Shown piece after piece: positions 16,053-25,510 of a DNA stretch of 64,000 bases. The notes beneath the pieces were generated by a model. The model saw only the letters and a list, made by a program, of their open reading frames with translations. It did not search any database and was not told the DNA's origin. Source of the stretch: RGIG1995 sp045652425 (GTDB taxonomy: Bacteria > Bacillota > Clostridia > Oscillospirales > CAG-272). The position numbers and the translations under genes are program-made. Each line of letters starts with the position of its first letter. The stretch's first letter is position 1. The DNA lies in the NCBI GenBank assembly GCA_045652425.1, contig JAZRUG010000047.1, positions 47,554-111,553 on the forward strand. Direction: 5' to 3'.

Positions 16053-16970
16053 ATGAATATTCTTCATATGAAATATGCAGTAGAGGTTGCAAAGGCGGGT
16101 TCGATTAATAAGGCTGCCGAGGTGCTTTTTGTTGCTCAACCTAACTTGAGCCGCGCGATAAAGGATCTGGAAGCTGACCTTGGTATAACTATATTCGACC
16201 GTTCCGCAAAGGGAATGGTGTTGACTATCGAGGGCAGAGAGTTTTTGAACTATGCTCAACAGATTTTGTACCAAATTGACGCTGTTGAACATATATATAA
16301 GCACGGCAAAGCTCAAAAACAGAAATTTTCTGTTTCTGCTCCCCGTTCCGGATATATTTCACAAGCGTTTTCTTATTTTTCCAAACATATCGATACGACG
16401 CATGCCGAGGTTTTTTATAATGAAACAAACTCTTGGAGAGCGATAAACAATATTCTTATGTCGGACTATAGTTTGGGTATTGTGAGATATGCCAATGAGT
16501 ACGACAAGTATTTTAAAATAATGCTTGAAGAAAAGGGGCTTAACGTAGAGGATATAGCCGAGTTCCATTACAGACTCGTTGTACACAAGGATAGCCCGCT
16601 TGCCTCTAAAGAGACGGTGAAAATATCCGAATTGTCTTCGTATATCGAGATAATACACGCGGATTCATCAATTCCGTCATTACCCGTTACCGATGAGAAG
16701 AAAAGTGAAATAACAAGTGAAAACGAGAGAAAAATATATGTGTTTGAGAGAGCTAGTCATCTTGACCTGCTTTCTGAAAACAAAGAGACTTTTGTGTGGG
16801 TATCGCCCGTACCAGAAAAAATATTGAAAAGCTACGGACTTGTAGAAAAGAAGTGCGACGAAAATGGGACTCTATATAAAGACGTGCTAATATATAAAAA
16901 GGATTACAAGTTATCAAAACTCGATATGTTGTTTATCGAGGAGCTGCACAAGACCAAGCCGACTTGTTAA
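16053..16970 (+). CDS. LysR-family transcriptional regulator
   Basis: A 305-residue regulator. The N-terminal winged HTH reads MKYAVEVAKAGSINKAAEVL then VAQPNLSRAIKDLEADLG, followed by FDRSAKGMVLT; a linker helix leads to the periplasmic-binding-protein-like effector domain (about residues 90-295). Start supported by GGGAGGGTG. LysR regulators usually bind upstream of neighbouring or divergent genes, but here it is embedded in one direction, so it may control its own cluster including the PHP protein 18 bp downstream. The effector is unknown. Confidence 0.92.
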   Translation: MNILHMKYAVEVAKAGSINKAAEVLFVAQPNLSRAIKDLEADLGITIFDRSAKGMVLTIEGREFLNYAQQILYQIDAVEHIYKHGKAQKQKFSVSAPRSGYISQAFSYFSKHIDTTHAEVFYNETNSWRAINNILMSDYSLGIVRYANEYDKYFKIMLEEKGLNVEDIAEFHYRLVVHKDSPLASKETVKISELSSYIEIIHADSSIPSLPVTDEKKSEITSENERKIYVFERASHLDLLSENKETFVWVSPVPEKILKSYGLVEKKCDENGTLYKDVLIYKKDYKLSKLDMLFIEELHKTKPTC

Positions 16971-16988
16971 GTGAATGGGTAATAGATT

Positions 16989-18794
16989 ATGGAAAAGAGG
17001 CTTTCGAAAAGCAGAATAATTTCGTTTTGTGGAGACGTTCTACCGCTTTGGCTTATAAGTGACGGAAATGAAGAACAAGAGGATATAGAGTGGAGTGTAT
17101 ACGGGGATACCGTAGGGATTACAGAACTCTCCGACTGTACGGATTTTGCGGTTAACAACGGAGTATTGCTTACGTTGACGGCGGCGGGCGAGTCCTATGT
17201 TATTGCAAAATGTAGTGGTACTGAATATAAATGCAAGGTTATTTCCCGTGAAATGAGAACTCTTACCGAAACGGATAAGATTTGCTTTTTTCGCGGAAAT
17301 TTTCACGATCACACCTCTAATGACCATAATCCTGATACTTTTCCAAAAAGACAGACGGGATTGCCACGGGACTATATAACAAAAATAAAAAATGAAAATT
17401 TATTAGACTGCAGTTCGATTACAGATCACGCAATTTTGCTGACAAAAAAGAATTTTTTTGAGACTTTTGTGGCTGTTGAAGAGTTTCAGCCTATGGAGCA
17501 GATAATTTTTGCCGGCAATGAGTCTGACGTATCGGTGATTGAAACGGACAGATTTGGTGTCAGGCATAAAAACGGCGGAGAGGTCGTTGTTATCAATGCT
17601 GACAACTATGTGTCTTGTGAAAGTTGGCAGGAATTTATTGACGCTTACAAAAATTTCGAATATGCCGTTGGTATTTTTGCGCACCCGCAGGAAATGGGGG
17701 GCGGAAAAGACGGAATCTGGAACTTTGATTTCAAAAATAAATATAGTCCGGAATTAGCCAAGCTTATGAGGGGAATTGAGGTTGGGAACGGATACAACGT
17801 TGGATCTAACGCCGTAAACGAATATTCTTTCTCGTGTGCGCTTGATGCGGGTTTTCGTGTTTCAACGGTGAGTTCATGTGACCACCATGGACCAGAGAAT
17901 TGGGGTTACAAGGCGTATCCTGCAAAGACCGTTATAATGGCGTATGAAAAATCTAAAGAAGCATTTCTTGATGCGCTTTATAACTTACGTTTTTATGCCA
18001 GTGAAAGTGCTAATATAAAACTTTTGGTTAAAGTAAACGGGAAAAATGTGCCATGCGATCTTGATATGGCTGAAAAATATGATTTTTCTGTTAATATATC
18101 GTGTTTTGAAGATGACGAAACGTCAATTCCCATAAGATGCGACGTTATTTCAAATAACGGAAAAACGGTTAAGTCTATAGAAAATGTAGATTTTTCGAAT
18201 TTTGATTTTAGTGTAAAATCAAATGAAGCAGAATATTTTTATCTCCGCTTTGTTGACAGCAAAGAAAGACGTACCTGGTCTCCCCCTGTATTTACGGGAA
18301 GAAGGAACAGTGATATGACAGAAAAAAGTCTTTTTCCCATTGAAAAACAAGGATTTACCGTTACCGAACTTTTGACTGATACCAATGTTGATGTTCTTGC
18401 AAACAATGACGTCTATGATACTTGGGACAGTAATTTGAAAAAGGCTGAACTTTTGGTGGATATGAAGGGGTTGTATGATATTTGTGCCGTAGGAATATAT
18501 TCACCAAGATGTATATCCGGTGAGTTGAAGGCTGCGGGAGATAGTTTGAAAAGCAGAATAGACCGCTTTGTAAGTGGTTATAAGATTTTTACAAGTGTTG
18601 ACGGAGAGTGTTTCACCGAGCAAATATCGGGCGTTGTGCGTGTTTTTGGTAATGAAGAAATAATATCTTTTAATAAAACTTCTGCAAGATACGTTAAATT
18701 CTGTGCGATTTCTACGGTCGGAATGCAAAGAGGGCTTGAAGACGGTGCTGATGCAACGTTAAATATTGCCGAGCTTTCTGTATATACAAACTAA
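16989..18794 (+). CDS. PHP-domain phosphoesterase-like protein with Ig-like and discoidin-like modules
   Basis: A 601-residue protein without signal peptide. Residues about 30-85 resemble a Big_2 Ig-like fold (WSVYGDTVGITELSD, GESYVIAKCSG). Residues about 100-350 carry PHP-type metal motifs: FHDHTSNDHNPD (HxH), SSITDHAIL, GIFAHPQEM and SSCDHHGPENWG. The C-terminal 150 residues read like a discoidin (F5/8 type C) beta-sandwich: KAELLVDMKGLYDICAVGIYSP, YKIFTSVDGECF, ARYVKFCAIST, LNIAELSVY. Such modules are usually extracellular, so their lack of an export signal is odd. It may act on a carbohydrate or phosphoester. Only 18 bp separate it from lysR. Confidence 0.7.
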   Translation: MEKRLSKSRIISFCGDVLPLWLISDGNEEQEDIEWSVYGDTVGITELSDCTDFAVNNGVLLTLTAAGESYVIAKCSGTEYKCKVISREMRTLTETDKICFFRGNFHDHTSNDHNPDTFPKRQTGLPRDYITKIKNENLLDCSSITDHAILLTKKNFFETFVAVEEFQPMEQIIFAGNESDVSVIETDRFGVRHKNGGEVVVINADNYVSCESWQEFIDAYKNFEYAVGIFAHPQEMGGGKDGIWNFDFKNKYSPELAKLMRGIEVGNGYNVGSNAVNEYSFSCALDAGFRVSTVSSCDHHGPENWGYKAYPAKTVIMAYEKSKEAFLDALYNLRFYASESANIKLLVKVNGKNVPCDLDMAEKYDFSVNISCFEDDETSIPIRCDVISNNGKTVKSIENVDFSNFDFSVKSNEAEYFYLRFVDSKERRTWSPPVFTGRRNSDMTEKSLFPIEKQGFTVTELLTDTNVDVLANNDVYDTWDSNLKKAELLVDMKGLYDICAVGIYSPRCISGELKAAGDSLKSRIDRFVSGYKIFTSVDGECFTEQISGVVRVFGNEEIISFNKTSARYVKFCAISTVGMQRGLEDGADATLNIAELSVYTN

Positions 18795-18802
18795 AACAGG
18801 GT

Positions 18803-18840
18803 GGTATATCAATGAGTATATAACGATATACCTCTTTTTA
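18803..18840 (+). terminator. Terminator of the phosphodiesterase-LysR-PHP cluster
   Basis: GGTATATC (18803-18810) pairs with GATATACC (18825-18832) followed by TCTTTTTA, just after the PHP gene. Confidence 0.7.
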
Positions 18841-18866
18841 TTATTCCCAAAAATGAAAAAAAGTGA

Positions 18867-18872
18867 TATAAT
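18867..18872 (+). promoter_or_regulatory. Candidate -10 element of rex
   Basis: TATAAT 95 bp before the rex ATG, with an A-rich, non-consensus -35 region. The leader between contains the small palindrome GCATTAAATGC (18944-18954). Confidence 0.4.
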
Positions 18873-18967
18873 TAACAGAAATAAAATAAGCGCGCCGTAA
18901 TAACGGAAAAAATGTTAGGGAAAAACGATTTTCCGCATATGACGCATTAAATGCGAGGGATTTTATT

Positions 18968-19588
18968 ATGAGAAAAACGGTATCACGTGCGACATTGGGA
19001 AGAGTTCCCATTTATTTGAAGTATTTGAAGTCATTGGCTGCAGATGAAAAGTACATATCTGCAACGAAGATTGCATCTAATCTTAAACTTGGGGACGTAT
19101 TGGTAAGAAAAGATTTGCAAATGATAAGCGGCGAAGGCAAGCCAAAGGTTGGGTATGAAACGACAGAACTTATGTCAAAACTTGGCGAATATCTTGAAAA
19201 CGTAGATAAGAGAAACCACGCTGTTATAGTAGGCGCAGGCAAGCTTGGTTGTGCATTGTTGGGTTATTCCGGATTTAGCGATTTTGGGGTGGACATTGTA
19301 GCTGCCTTTGACACTGATGAAAGCAAAATTGGTAAGACTGCAGGCGGAAAGCAGATTTATTCTGCAAATGATTTCAAGAAATTCTGTCTTGAAAACAATA
19401 TTAACATTGGTATAATAACGGTTCCTGCATCTGCTGCACAAAGAGTATGCGATGAAATGGTTGAATGTGGCATAAAGGCTATATGGAACTTTGGTCCTGC
19501 ATCCTTAAACGTTCCCGAAAACATTATTGTTCAGCAAGAAAACCTTGCTTTGTCTTTGGCATATTTGAACGTTTTAATTAAAGATTAA
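18968..19588 (+). CDS. rex: Redox-sensing transcriptional repressor Rex
   Basis: A 206-residue repressor that senses the NADH/NAD+ ratio and controls fermentation genes. The N-terminal winged HTH is ATLGRVPIYLKYLKSLAA through ISATKIASNLKLGDVLVRKDL, then the Rossmann domain with VIVGAGKLGCALLGYSGF, VAAFDTDESKIGK and IITVPASAAQRVCDEM, ending in the domain-swap helix ENLALSLAYLNVLI. Length matches the family. It stands as a single gene with its own terminator. Confidence 0.96.
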   Translation: MRKTVSRATLGRVPIYLKYLKSLAADEKYISATKIASNLKLGDVLVRKDLQMISGEGKPKVGYETTELMSKLGEYLENVDKRNHAVIVGAGKLGCALLGYSGFSDFGVDIVAAFDTDESKIGKTAGGKQIYSANDFKKFCLENNINIGIITVPASAAQRVCDEMVECGIKAIWNFGPASLNVPENIIVQQENLALSLAYLNVLIKD

Positions 19589-19596
19589 TGAAATAA

Positions 19597-19624
19597 TAAA
19601 AAGCACTCGAGAGAGTGCTTTTTT
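19597..19624 (+). terminator. Terminator of rex
   Basis: AAGCACTC, GAGA loop, GAGTGCTT with flanking A and T runs. Confidence 0.95.
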
Positions 19625-19639
19625 GCTGATTAATATTAT

Positions 19640-19671
19640 AAGAGGATAGGGGCAAAAACCATATCCTCTTA
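19640..19671 (-). terminator. Hairpin after the DUF1846 gene
   Basis: AAGAGGATA and TATCCTCTT form a 9-bp stem directly past the DUF1846 stop codon; the minus-strand tail is only partly T-rich, so termination efficiency is uncertain. Confidence 0.55.
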
Positions 19672-19674
19672 AAT

Positions 19675-21162
19675 TTACTTATGATAAAGTTTTTTTGTAT
19701 TATATTGGGGTTCGCAGGTCAAATCAATGCCAAGCTTTCTGTAGACGTCATTGTCAATGGGCGAAAGAATAACCGTCGAGTGCGCCTGACAGCCACGGAG
19801 TTTTTCGAGCTGTTCCATAGCCAATTTTGCAACGTCGTCGGTTGACGCCGAAATTGCAAGGGCTATCAACGCTTCATCCGTGTGAAGTCTGGGATTATGG
19901 TTACCCAAAGTGTTTGTTTTTAGATTTTGAATAGGCTCAATGGTTTCGGGAGCAATCATCAAGGTTTCTTTGGGCAATTCTGCAAGTGCTTTTACCGCGT
20001 TAAGAAGTGCTGCCGATGCTGCGCCGAGAAGTTTTGAAGTTTTTCCGGTAACTATTCTGCCGTCGTTAAGTTCAATAGCGACTGCGGGGTGATTGTTAGT
20101 ATCGATTGAACGGGCAATTGCTGCTTTTACGGTTCTTCTGTCATCTGTCGAGGTTTTTGCCTGGTTCATCAAAACTTCGATTTTTTCAACTACCGAAGGT
20201 TTAACTTTTCCGTAACGTTGGTCGCAAAGAGCTGCAAAGTAGCGGCGGATAATTTCTTGATTTGAAGCATCGCTTACCGCTTTGTCATCAACTATGCAGA
20301 ATCCTGCCATATTTACGCCCATATCCGTGGGAGATTTGTAAGGACTTTCGCCCTGAATTCTCTCAAATATAGCGTTAAGAACGGGAAATACTTCAACGTC
20401 TCTGTTGTAGTTTACCGCAGTTTCCCCGTAGGCTTCGAGATGATAGGGGTCAATCATATTTATGTCATCGAGGTCAGCCGTTGCAGCTTCGTATGCAAGG
20501 TTAACCGGGTGCTTCAAAGGAATATTCCATATAGGGAACGTTTCGAATTTAGCATATCCCGCTTTAATTCCTCTTTCGTTTTCGTGGTAGAGTTGTGAAA
20601 GACAGGTAGCCATCTTACCGCTTCCGGGGCCGGGGGCAGTTACGACTACGAGAGGTCTTTCTGTTTCGATATATTCATTTTTACCGAAGCCTTCAGGACT
20701 TACAATGTGAGAAACATCGTAGGGATATCCTGCAATCGGGTAATGAACATAGGTTTTTATTCCAAGAGCTTCAAGTCTTTCCATAAACTTTTTAGCCGAC
20801 GGTTGATTATCGTATTTTGAAATAACAACGCTTCCTACGAACAGACCAAATTCTCTGAATGCATCAATGAGTCTCAAAACGTCGTTGTCGTATGAAATAC
20901 CGATATCACGTCTGATTTTTGAGTTTTCTATATCGCAAGAACTGATTACTATAACGATTTCAACGTCTTTTGCTATGTTTTTGAGAGTCTGAAGTTTGCT
21001 GTCGGGTTTAAAGCCCGGAAGTACACGGGCTGCATGATAGTCGTCGAAGAGCTTACCGCCAAATTCGAGGTAAAGCTTTCCACCGAATTCCGAGATTCTT
21101 CTTGCAATTTGTTCGGACTGCTTTCTTATATATTCATTATTGTCAAAACCAACTCGTTTCAC
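19675..21162 (-). CDS. DUF1846 domain-containing protein
   Basis: A 495-residue protein matching the family length. The start is GTG at 21162, nine bases after AGGAG; the protein opens MKRVGFDNNEYIRKQSEQI. Residues 160-200 include VVVTAPGPGSGKMATCLSQL, a P-loop-like nucleotide-binding segment, and the C-terminus carries HTDEALIALAISASTDD. The function is unknown; members occur widely in Firmicutes and are cytosolic. It is a single gene with a consensus promoter, convergent with rex. Confidence 0.9.
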   Translation of the reverse strand: MKRVGFDNNEYIRKQSEQIARRISEFGGKLYLEFGGKLFDDYHAARVLPGFKPDSKLQTLKNIAKDVEIVIVISSCDIENSKIRRDIGISYDNDVLRLIDAFREFGLFVGSVVISKYDNQPSAKKFMERLEALGIKTYVHYPIAGYPYDVSHIVSPEGFGKNEYIETERPLVVVTAPGPGSGKMATCLSQLYHENERGIKAGYAKFETFPIWNIPLKHPVNLAYEAATADLDDINMIDPYHLEAYGETAVNYNRDVEVFPVLNAIFERIQGESPYKSPTDMGVNMAGFCIVDDKAVSDASNQEIIRRYFAALCDQRYGKVKPSVVEKIEVLMNQAKTSTDDRRTVKAAIARSIDTNNHPAVAIELNDGRIVTGKTSKLLGAASAALLNAVKALAELPKETLMIAPETIEPIQNLKTNTLGNHNPRLHTDEALIALAISASTDDVAKLAMEQLEKLRGCQAHSTVILSPIDNDVYRKLGIDLTCEPQYNTKKLYHK

Positions 21163-21203
21163 GGCTTTTAACTCCTATACATTCAAAAATAAAACCACTA
21201 ATA

Positions 21204-21232
21204 ATTATACTACTTTTGTAAAATACTGTCAA
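21204..21232 (-). promoter_or_regulatory. Consensus promoter of the DUF1846 gene
   Basis: Minus strand TTGACA (21227-21232), 17 bp, TATAAT (21204-21209): a perfect SigA promoter. Confidence 0.9.
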
Positions 21233-21282
21233 TAACAAGTACATAATTTGCAAAAAATCTTTTTTTCAATAATAACCTTGTA

Positions 21283-21311
21283 TTGATTTATGGTCAAAGT
21301 TGTGGTATCAT
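21283..21311 (+). promoter_or_regulatory. Promoter of the large secreted protein
   Basis: TTGATT (21283-21288), 17-bp spacer, TATCAT (21306-21311), 39 bp before the ATG. Confidence 0.6.
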
Positions 21312-21349
21312 TTATATGTAATTATAAAAGTGCAAAAAGGGGGGCTTGT

Positions 21350-24300
21350 ATGAAGAAAATAATAGGTGTAGTTATAGTGGTTATAGTTACATTATCTCTG
21401 TGTTTTAGCATAGACGGAGCGGAAGATTCATACGTTATGCATAACTTTAGCCCATTTGCATTAAAAAACGTTGAAAGCAGAGTGCTTAACGGCTTTTCCG
21501 AAACGAACGAGGGATGGGATTCTGATTCGACAAAGGTTAACGTAACCTTGACTGAACAAATCAAGGCTTTCCCTTTTGGTTCCCTGACCGGTGAAGGAAG
21601 TCTTGTGGTCAGAGTGGATAACGCGTTAAGCGGTCAAAAATATTATATTGAAAAATCTTATCTCGACAGTCTTGACTTGTCATTGTATTCTGCTATAGTG
21701 CTTTCAATGAACTGTACAGAGATTGAAGGCGCAAAATACGGTGTACGGGTTGAGATGTATTCGGATGCCGATACGTTTATATTTACCGATGAACTTGAAT
21801 GTGAAGGTTGGAACGGCGTATTCGTTGACGTTTCGGCTTGGGAAGGTCGGCAGAGAATAAATAAAATAAAAATTGCTGTAAATTATGAAAGTCAGTTTGT
21901 TCCGTCTGCCGATTTTGAATATTATATAGACAGTATAGTATTGTCAGAGAATTCGGGTGCGTATTCTTTGGCATCGGTGGGGGCGCAGTATTATAATATC
22001 GTCGGCGGAACGGGGAGTTATTCCGGCGGGGCTTATACGATAACTGAAGTTAATGATGAATTAGCGTTGGAATCTTACAACTTTGCATATAAAAATATGG
22101 AAAAGGCAAACAGTATCAGAGTTGACTTTTATACCGAGGGATTGTGTCAGAATATCCGCCTTTTTGTGAAGAGGGGCGAAAATGAATTTTCAGAAGCGTT
22201 TTATCGTTCTGTAAATGTCAGCAAAAACTACTGTTCGGCATATTTGTCTCTTGAGGGAGACAATATACGCGAAATACGACTGCTGTTCGAGGGTGTAAAG
22301 ATGGACACCGTGAAGGTGTACGGGATATCCCCTTGTTCTTCGTATTCGGTTAAAGAAAAAAGCACGATTGGAATTGATACCTGCGTTTTAAATTCAGGTA
22401 CTGAAGAAATAATAATACGAGGCAGTGTTAATAAAGATAACATTGATGACGGCGGAGAAATATATTTATATGCAAATGAGCTTTGTGACATTATAAATAA
22501 CGAAAGCTTGTTGACTTACGAGCCTTTGGCAAAAACCAACGTTTCATCGGGAGACTTTATTTTTCGTATAGATTACGGCAAAGAAAAAGATGCGAGAGCT
22601 TTTTTGTGCAAAAAATATACGGCTGTATTCAAAATAAACGGTGAATATTTGGATATTTCAAATTCTAAATGTATAACCAATCCGGAAAATTTCATAAAAG
22701 AGGAACTTTCTGCGCCCTCAAAAAGAAGCGGTAAGGGTGTACGTGGCACGAGTATATCTTTTATGCAAGAGGTTGGCGCTTCGGATACGGCGATTTGGGT
22801 TGACATAGGCGATTTTTTTGAAACCGAGGAAAATGGAAGCGGTAAATTTGAGTGCGGGGGAAATCTTTTCTATTATAATATTGAATATTTTAGCGAATTG
22901 AGCGCAATGATAAAGAATTATGCAGAAAAAAATATTGACATTACTGTTGTGTTTGTGGTTTCGGATACAGGAAACGATGCTTTAAACCGAGTATTGATAC
23001 ACAAAGATGCTGAACTTGATTCTGAATTTTGCGCATACAATACGGTTGACAGGCAGGGGCTTATGTACCTTCGTGCAATAACCGAATTTTTTGCTTCAAG
23101 ATATTGTGCAAATAACGTAATTACCCGTTTTGTATTTGGAGATCAGGTTGCAAATTCAAAAAGCAACTACAATATGGGGGATAAAAATTTAATTGACTTT
23201 GTTTCCTCGTACGCTAACGGATTGCGTATGGTATATAATTCAGCAAGATCGTATTCTCCGTATGTAGAGGTTTACACGTATATTGACTCAAACTGGAACA
23301 GAGGATTGCCGTTTGATTTTCAAATCAGGTATGATAACAAGGCGTTTCTTGATTCTTTGGACGGTTATATAAGCGATATGGGAGATATAGCCTGGGGAGT
23401 AGCTCACAATCCCTATCCCGGTCATAGAGAAGACTATTTCTCCTACGAAGATAATGAACTTAAAGACGAATATTTTGCGGACAGAGTTGGGTTTAAGAAT
23501 ATCGGTGTTATAGTTAATTATCTTAAATCCTCGGCATTATTGTACAATAATTCTTCAAGGGATTATATAATAATTGAAAAAAGCATATTTGTGAATATGA
23601 GTGAGCAAGAGATAACCGCTGATTATGTTTATAACTGTTACAGAGCGTTGAATACGTTGGTGTCTGCTTATATCACCGATAGAAGTTGTAATTATAACAA
23701 TGCTATGAAGTACGTTGATACGAGTTTGTCAATGACTGCAAGCGGTTTTGTATCGGAAATGCTTGGTGTTGCGACTTGGGAAAGTGTTATTGAAGGATTT
23801 TCCGGCAAGAATATTGCGAGAAGAAATATAACTTCGGGAATAATTTCATTTGCAGAGCCTGATGCCGTTGGTAAAATAGGATTCTCCGACTTTTCTGTAA
23901 GTACTGACGGGTGGAAACGTTACGGTTTTACCGAGAGGTTAACTGCTGGATATACTTTTTCGAATGAGAAAAATTTGATTTCACTGACCTTGGGTAACGT
24001 TCCCGAGGGTGAGTCTCGAGGGATAATAAAAAAGTTTGACGTTCCCTTGGATATATCGAAATCACCAATACTTCATTTTGGGCTCAATATTGCATCTTTG
24101 CCTACCAATGTTAATGATTCTCAAATAACGGTATCTTTAATATCAGGGAATGACGTTTATGAAATGGTGGGGAGGGTAAAAAAAGCGGTATGGACAGAGG
24201 TTTATTGTGACTTTTCCGCCTTTTCCGGTATTGGCAAGATAGATACGGTTCAAATCTTGTTTAAGGCAGAGGAAAATTATTATGACAGTCCGCAGTCATT

Positions 24301-24490
24301 CGTTTCTTCGATTGAGTGTTTGTCGCTCGATTATACCGATTCTCAACTTTTGGATTTTAACAATTCCGGAGATGGTGGCAGTGATAGTATGCAGAAATTG
24401 AAGGGTTACTTGTATCCTGCATTGTTGGTGGCGATTATTAGTTCTTTGATTACTTTGGTTTGGCGAAGACTTCCAAAACACAAAAAATAA
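21350..24490 (+). CDS. Large secreted, C-terminally anchored protein, glycoside-hydrolase-like barrel
   Basis: A 1046-residue protein starting at 21350 (MKKIIGVVIVVIVTLSLCFS) behind AAGGGGGGC. It has a signal peptide (1-23), a beta-sandwich like a carbohydrate-binding module (about 40-210, WDSDSTKVNVTLTEQ, YYIDSIVLSE), a second such region, and a central alpha/beta part (about 500-850) with AIWVDIGDFF, VITRFVFGDQV and WGVAHNPYPGHREDYF that resembles DUF5722-type barrel proteins. A further sandwich follows (SVSTDGWKRYGF, FSGIGKIDTVQI) and a C-terminal transmembrane helix (LYPALLVAIISSLITLVW) with a basic end. It probably binds or cleaves a polysaccharide at the cell surface. The DUF number is from memory and unsure. 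Confidence 0.7.
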   Translation: MKKIIGVVIVVIVTLSLCFSIDGAEDSYVMHNFSPFALKNVESRVLNGFSETNEGWDSDSTKVNVTLTEQIKAFPFGSLTGEGSLVVRVDNALSGQKYYIEKSYLDSLDLSLYSAIVLSMNCTEIEGAKYGVRVEMYSDADTFIFTDELECEGWNGVFVDVSAWEGRQRINKIKIAVNYESQFVPSADFEYYIDSIVLSENSGAYSLASVGAQYYNIVGGTGSYSGGAYTITEVNDELALESYNFAYKNMEKANSIRVDFYTEGLCQNIRLFVKRGENEFSEAFYRSVNVSKNYCSAYLSLEGDNIREIRLLFEGVKMDTVKVYGISPCSSYSVKEKSTIGIDTCVLNSGTEEIIIRGSVNKDNIDDGGEIYLYANELCDIINNESLLTYEPLAKTNVSSGDFIFRIDYGKEKDARAFLCKKYTAVFKINGEYLDISNSKCITNPENFIKEELSAPSKRSGKGVRGTSISFMQEVGASDTAIWVDIGDFFETEENGSGKFECGGNLFYYNIEYFSELSAMIKNYAEKNIDITVVFVVSDTGNDALNRVLIHKDAELDSEFCAYNTVDRQGLMYLRAITEFFASRYCANNVITRFVFGDQVANSKSNYNMGDKNLIDFVSSYANGLRMVYNSARSYSPYVEVYTYIDSNWNRGLPFDFQIRYDNKAFLDSLDGYISDMGDIAWGVAHNPYPGHREDYFSYEDNELKDEYFADRVGFKNIGVIVNYLKSSALLYNNSSRDYIIIEKSIFVNMSEQEITADYVYNCYRALNTLVSAYITDRSCNYNNAMKYVDTSLSMTASGFVSEMLGVATWESVIEGFSGKNIARRNITSGIISFAEPDAVGKIGFSDFSVSTDGWKRYGFTERLTAGYTFSNEKNLISLTLGNVPEGESRGIIKKFDVPLDISKSPILHFGLNIASLPTNVNDSQITVSLISGNDVYEMVGRVKKAVWTEVYCDFSAFSGIGKIDTVQILFKAEENYYDSPQSFVSSIECLSLDYTDSQLLDFNNSGDGGSDSMQKLKGYLYPALLVAIISSLITLVWRRLPKHKK

Positions 24491-24508
24491 AAATTATTCA
24501 AAAATAAA

Positions 24509-24543
24509 GTGAGCATAGGTTTGCAAACCTATGCTCGCTTTTG
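24509..24543. terminator. Bidirectional terminator between convergent genes
   Basis: GAGCATAGGTTT pairs with AAACCTATGCTC; A-rich on the left and T-rich on the right, serving both the secreted protein and the MORN gene. Confidence 0.9.
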
Positions 24544-24578
24544 TTCTTTTGTTTGATTTATTGAGTAGTAACTTGCGG

Positions 24579-25490
24579 TTATTGTGCTGTTTGAAGTGGT
24601 TGCTCGGTTGAAGGCTGTTCAACGGAAGGCTGTTCAACAGAAGGCTGTTCAACGGGAGGTTGTTGAATCTCAATTTGTCCTTGATAGAAGTTGCCTTCGT
24701 ATACTCTGCCGCTTGCCCAAGTGTATTTTCCGTAGCCGTGCATATCGTTGTTGGCAAATTGACCTGTATAGCTTTCTCCGTTGGACCAAGTGTATGTGCC
24801 GTTACCTGTGCGAACGTCGCTCTGGTAATCGCCTTCGTAAACGTCTCCGTTTTCAAATACGTATTTACCCTTACCCTCTTTGGCGTTGTTTACGTAGCTT
24901 CCTTCGTAGTAATTGTTTTCTGTAATTGTAAGTTTGCCGAGTCCGTTACGCATATTGTCTTTAAAATCACCGGAATAGACTGTTCCGTCTGACCAAGTAT
25001 ATGTGCCGTTACCGTCCATAAGTCCGTTTTTGTAATTGCCTTGGTAGACGTCTCCGTTTTTGTATTTGTAGATGCCAAAGCCGGAGAATTTGTCATTTTC
25101 AAAATTACCCTCGTAAACGTCTCCGTTAGCGTATTTGTACATACCCCTGCCGCTTCTTTGGAGTTTTGAAAGACCGCCGGTATACTTATCTCCGTTTGTG
25201 TATGTTATAGTACTGCTTTTGCCGTCTACTTTGCCTCTGTTTCCGTTGGAAAAATAAATCGTACCGTTTTTGAGTGTACCATCTGTGCTTACGGTGCCGA
25301 AATATTTGAGTGTTCCATCGTTGGTTTCGACTTTAACGTATCTGTAACCCATAATATAACCTGCAAAGCAGATGATTCCTACCAAGACAAGCGAGGCTAT
25401 TACCATAACAAGCAAAAGTCTGCCTGTCTTGTTTACTTTCTTTTTTCTTCTTGCGGGTGGCCGTCTTGTTTGTTGTGTTCTGTTGTTCAT
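24579..25490 (-). CDS. Membrane-anchored MORN-repeat protein
   Basis: A 303-residue protein: a basic, Arg/Lys-rich N-terminus (RRPPARRKKK), one transmembrane helix (residues 24-46, LLLVMVIASLVLVGIICFAG) and about ten MORN repeats (YxGxFxxxxxxGxGxYxxxxGxxY; for example YKYANGDVYEGNFENDKFSG), then a PVEQPSVEQPS repeat tail. By the positive-inside rule the repeats are extracytoplasmic. MORN repeats in bacteria are poorly understood and may bind lipid or protein. It is the last gene of the noc-soj-spo0J strand run, 20 bp after a 2-TM protein. Confidence 0.9.
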   Translation of the reverse strand: MNNRTQQTRRPPARRKKKVNKTGRLLLVMVIASLVLVGIICFAGYIMGYRYVKVETNDGTLKYFGTVSTDGTLKNGTIYFSNGNRGKVDGKSSTITYTNGDKYTGGLSKLQRSGRGMYKYANGDVYEGNFENDKFSGFGIYKYKNGDVYQGNYKNGLMDGNGTYTWSDGTVYSGDFKDNMRNGLGKLTITENNYYEGSYVNNAKEGKGKYVFENGDVYEGDYQSDVRTGNGTYTWSNGESYTGQFANNDMHGYGKYTWASGRVYEGNFYQGQIEIQQPPVEQPSVEQPSVEQPSTEQPLQTAQ

Positions 25491-25510
25491 ACAAATTACC
25501 TCTTAAAAAA

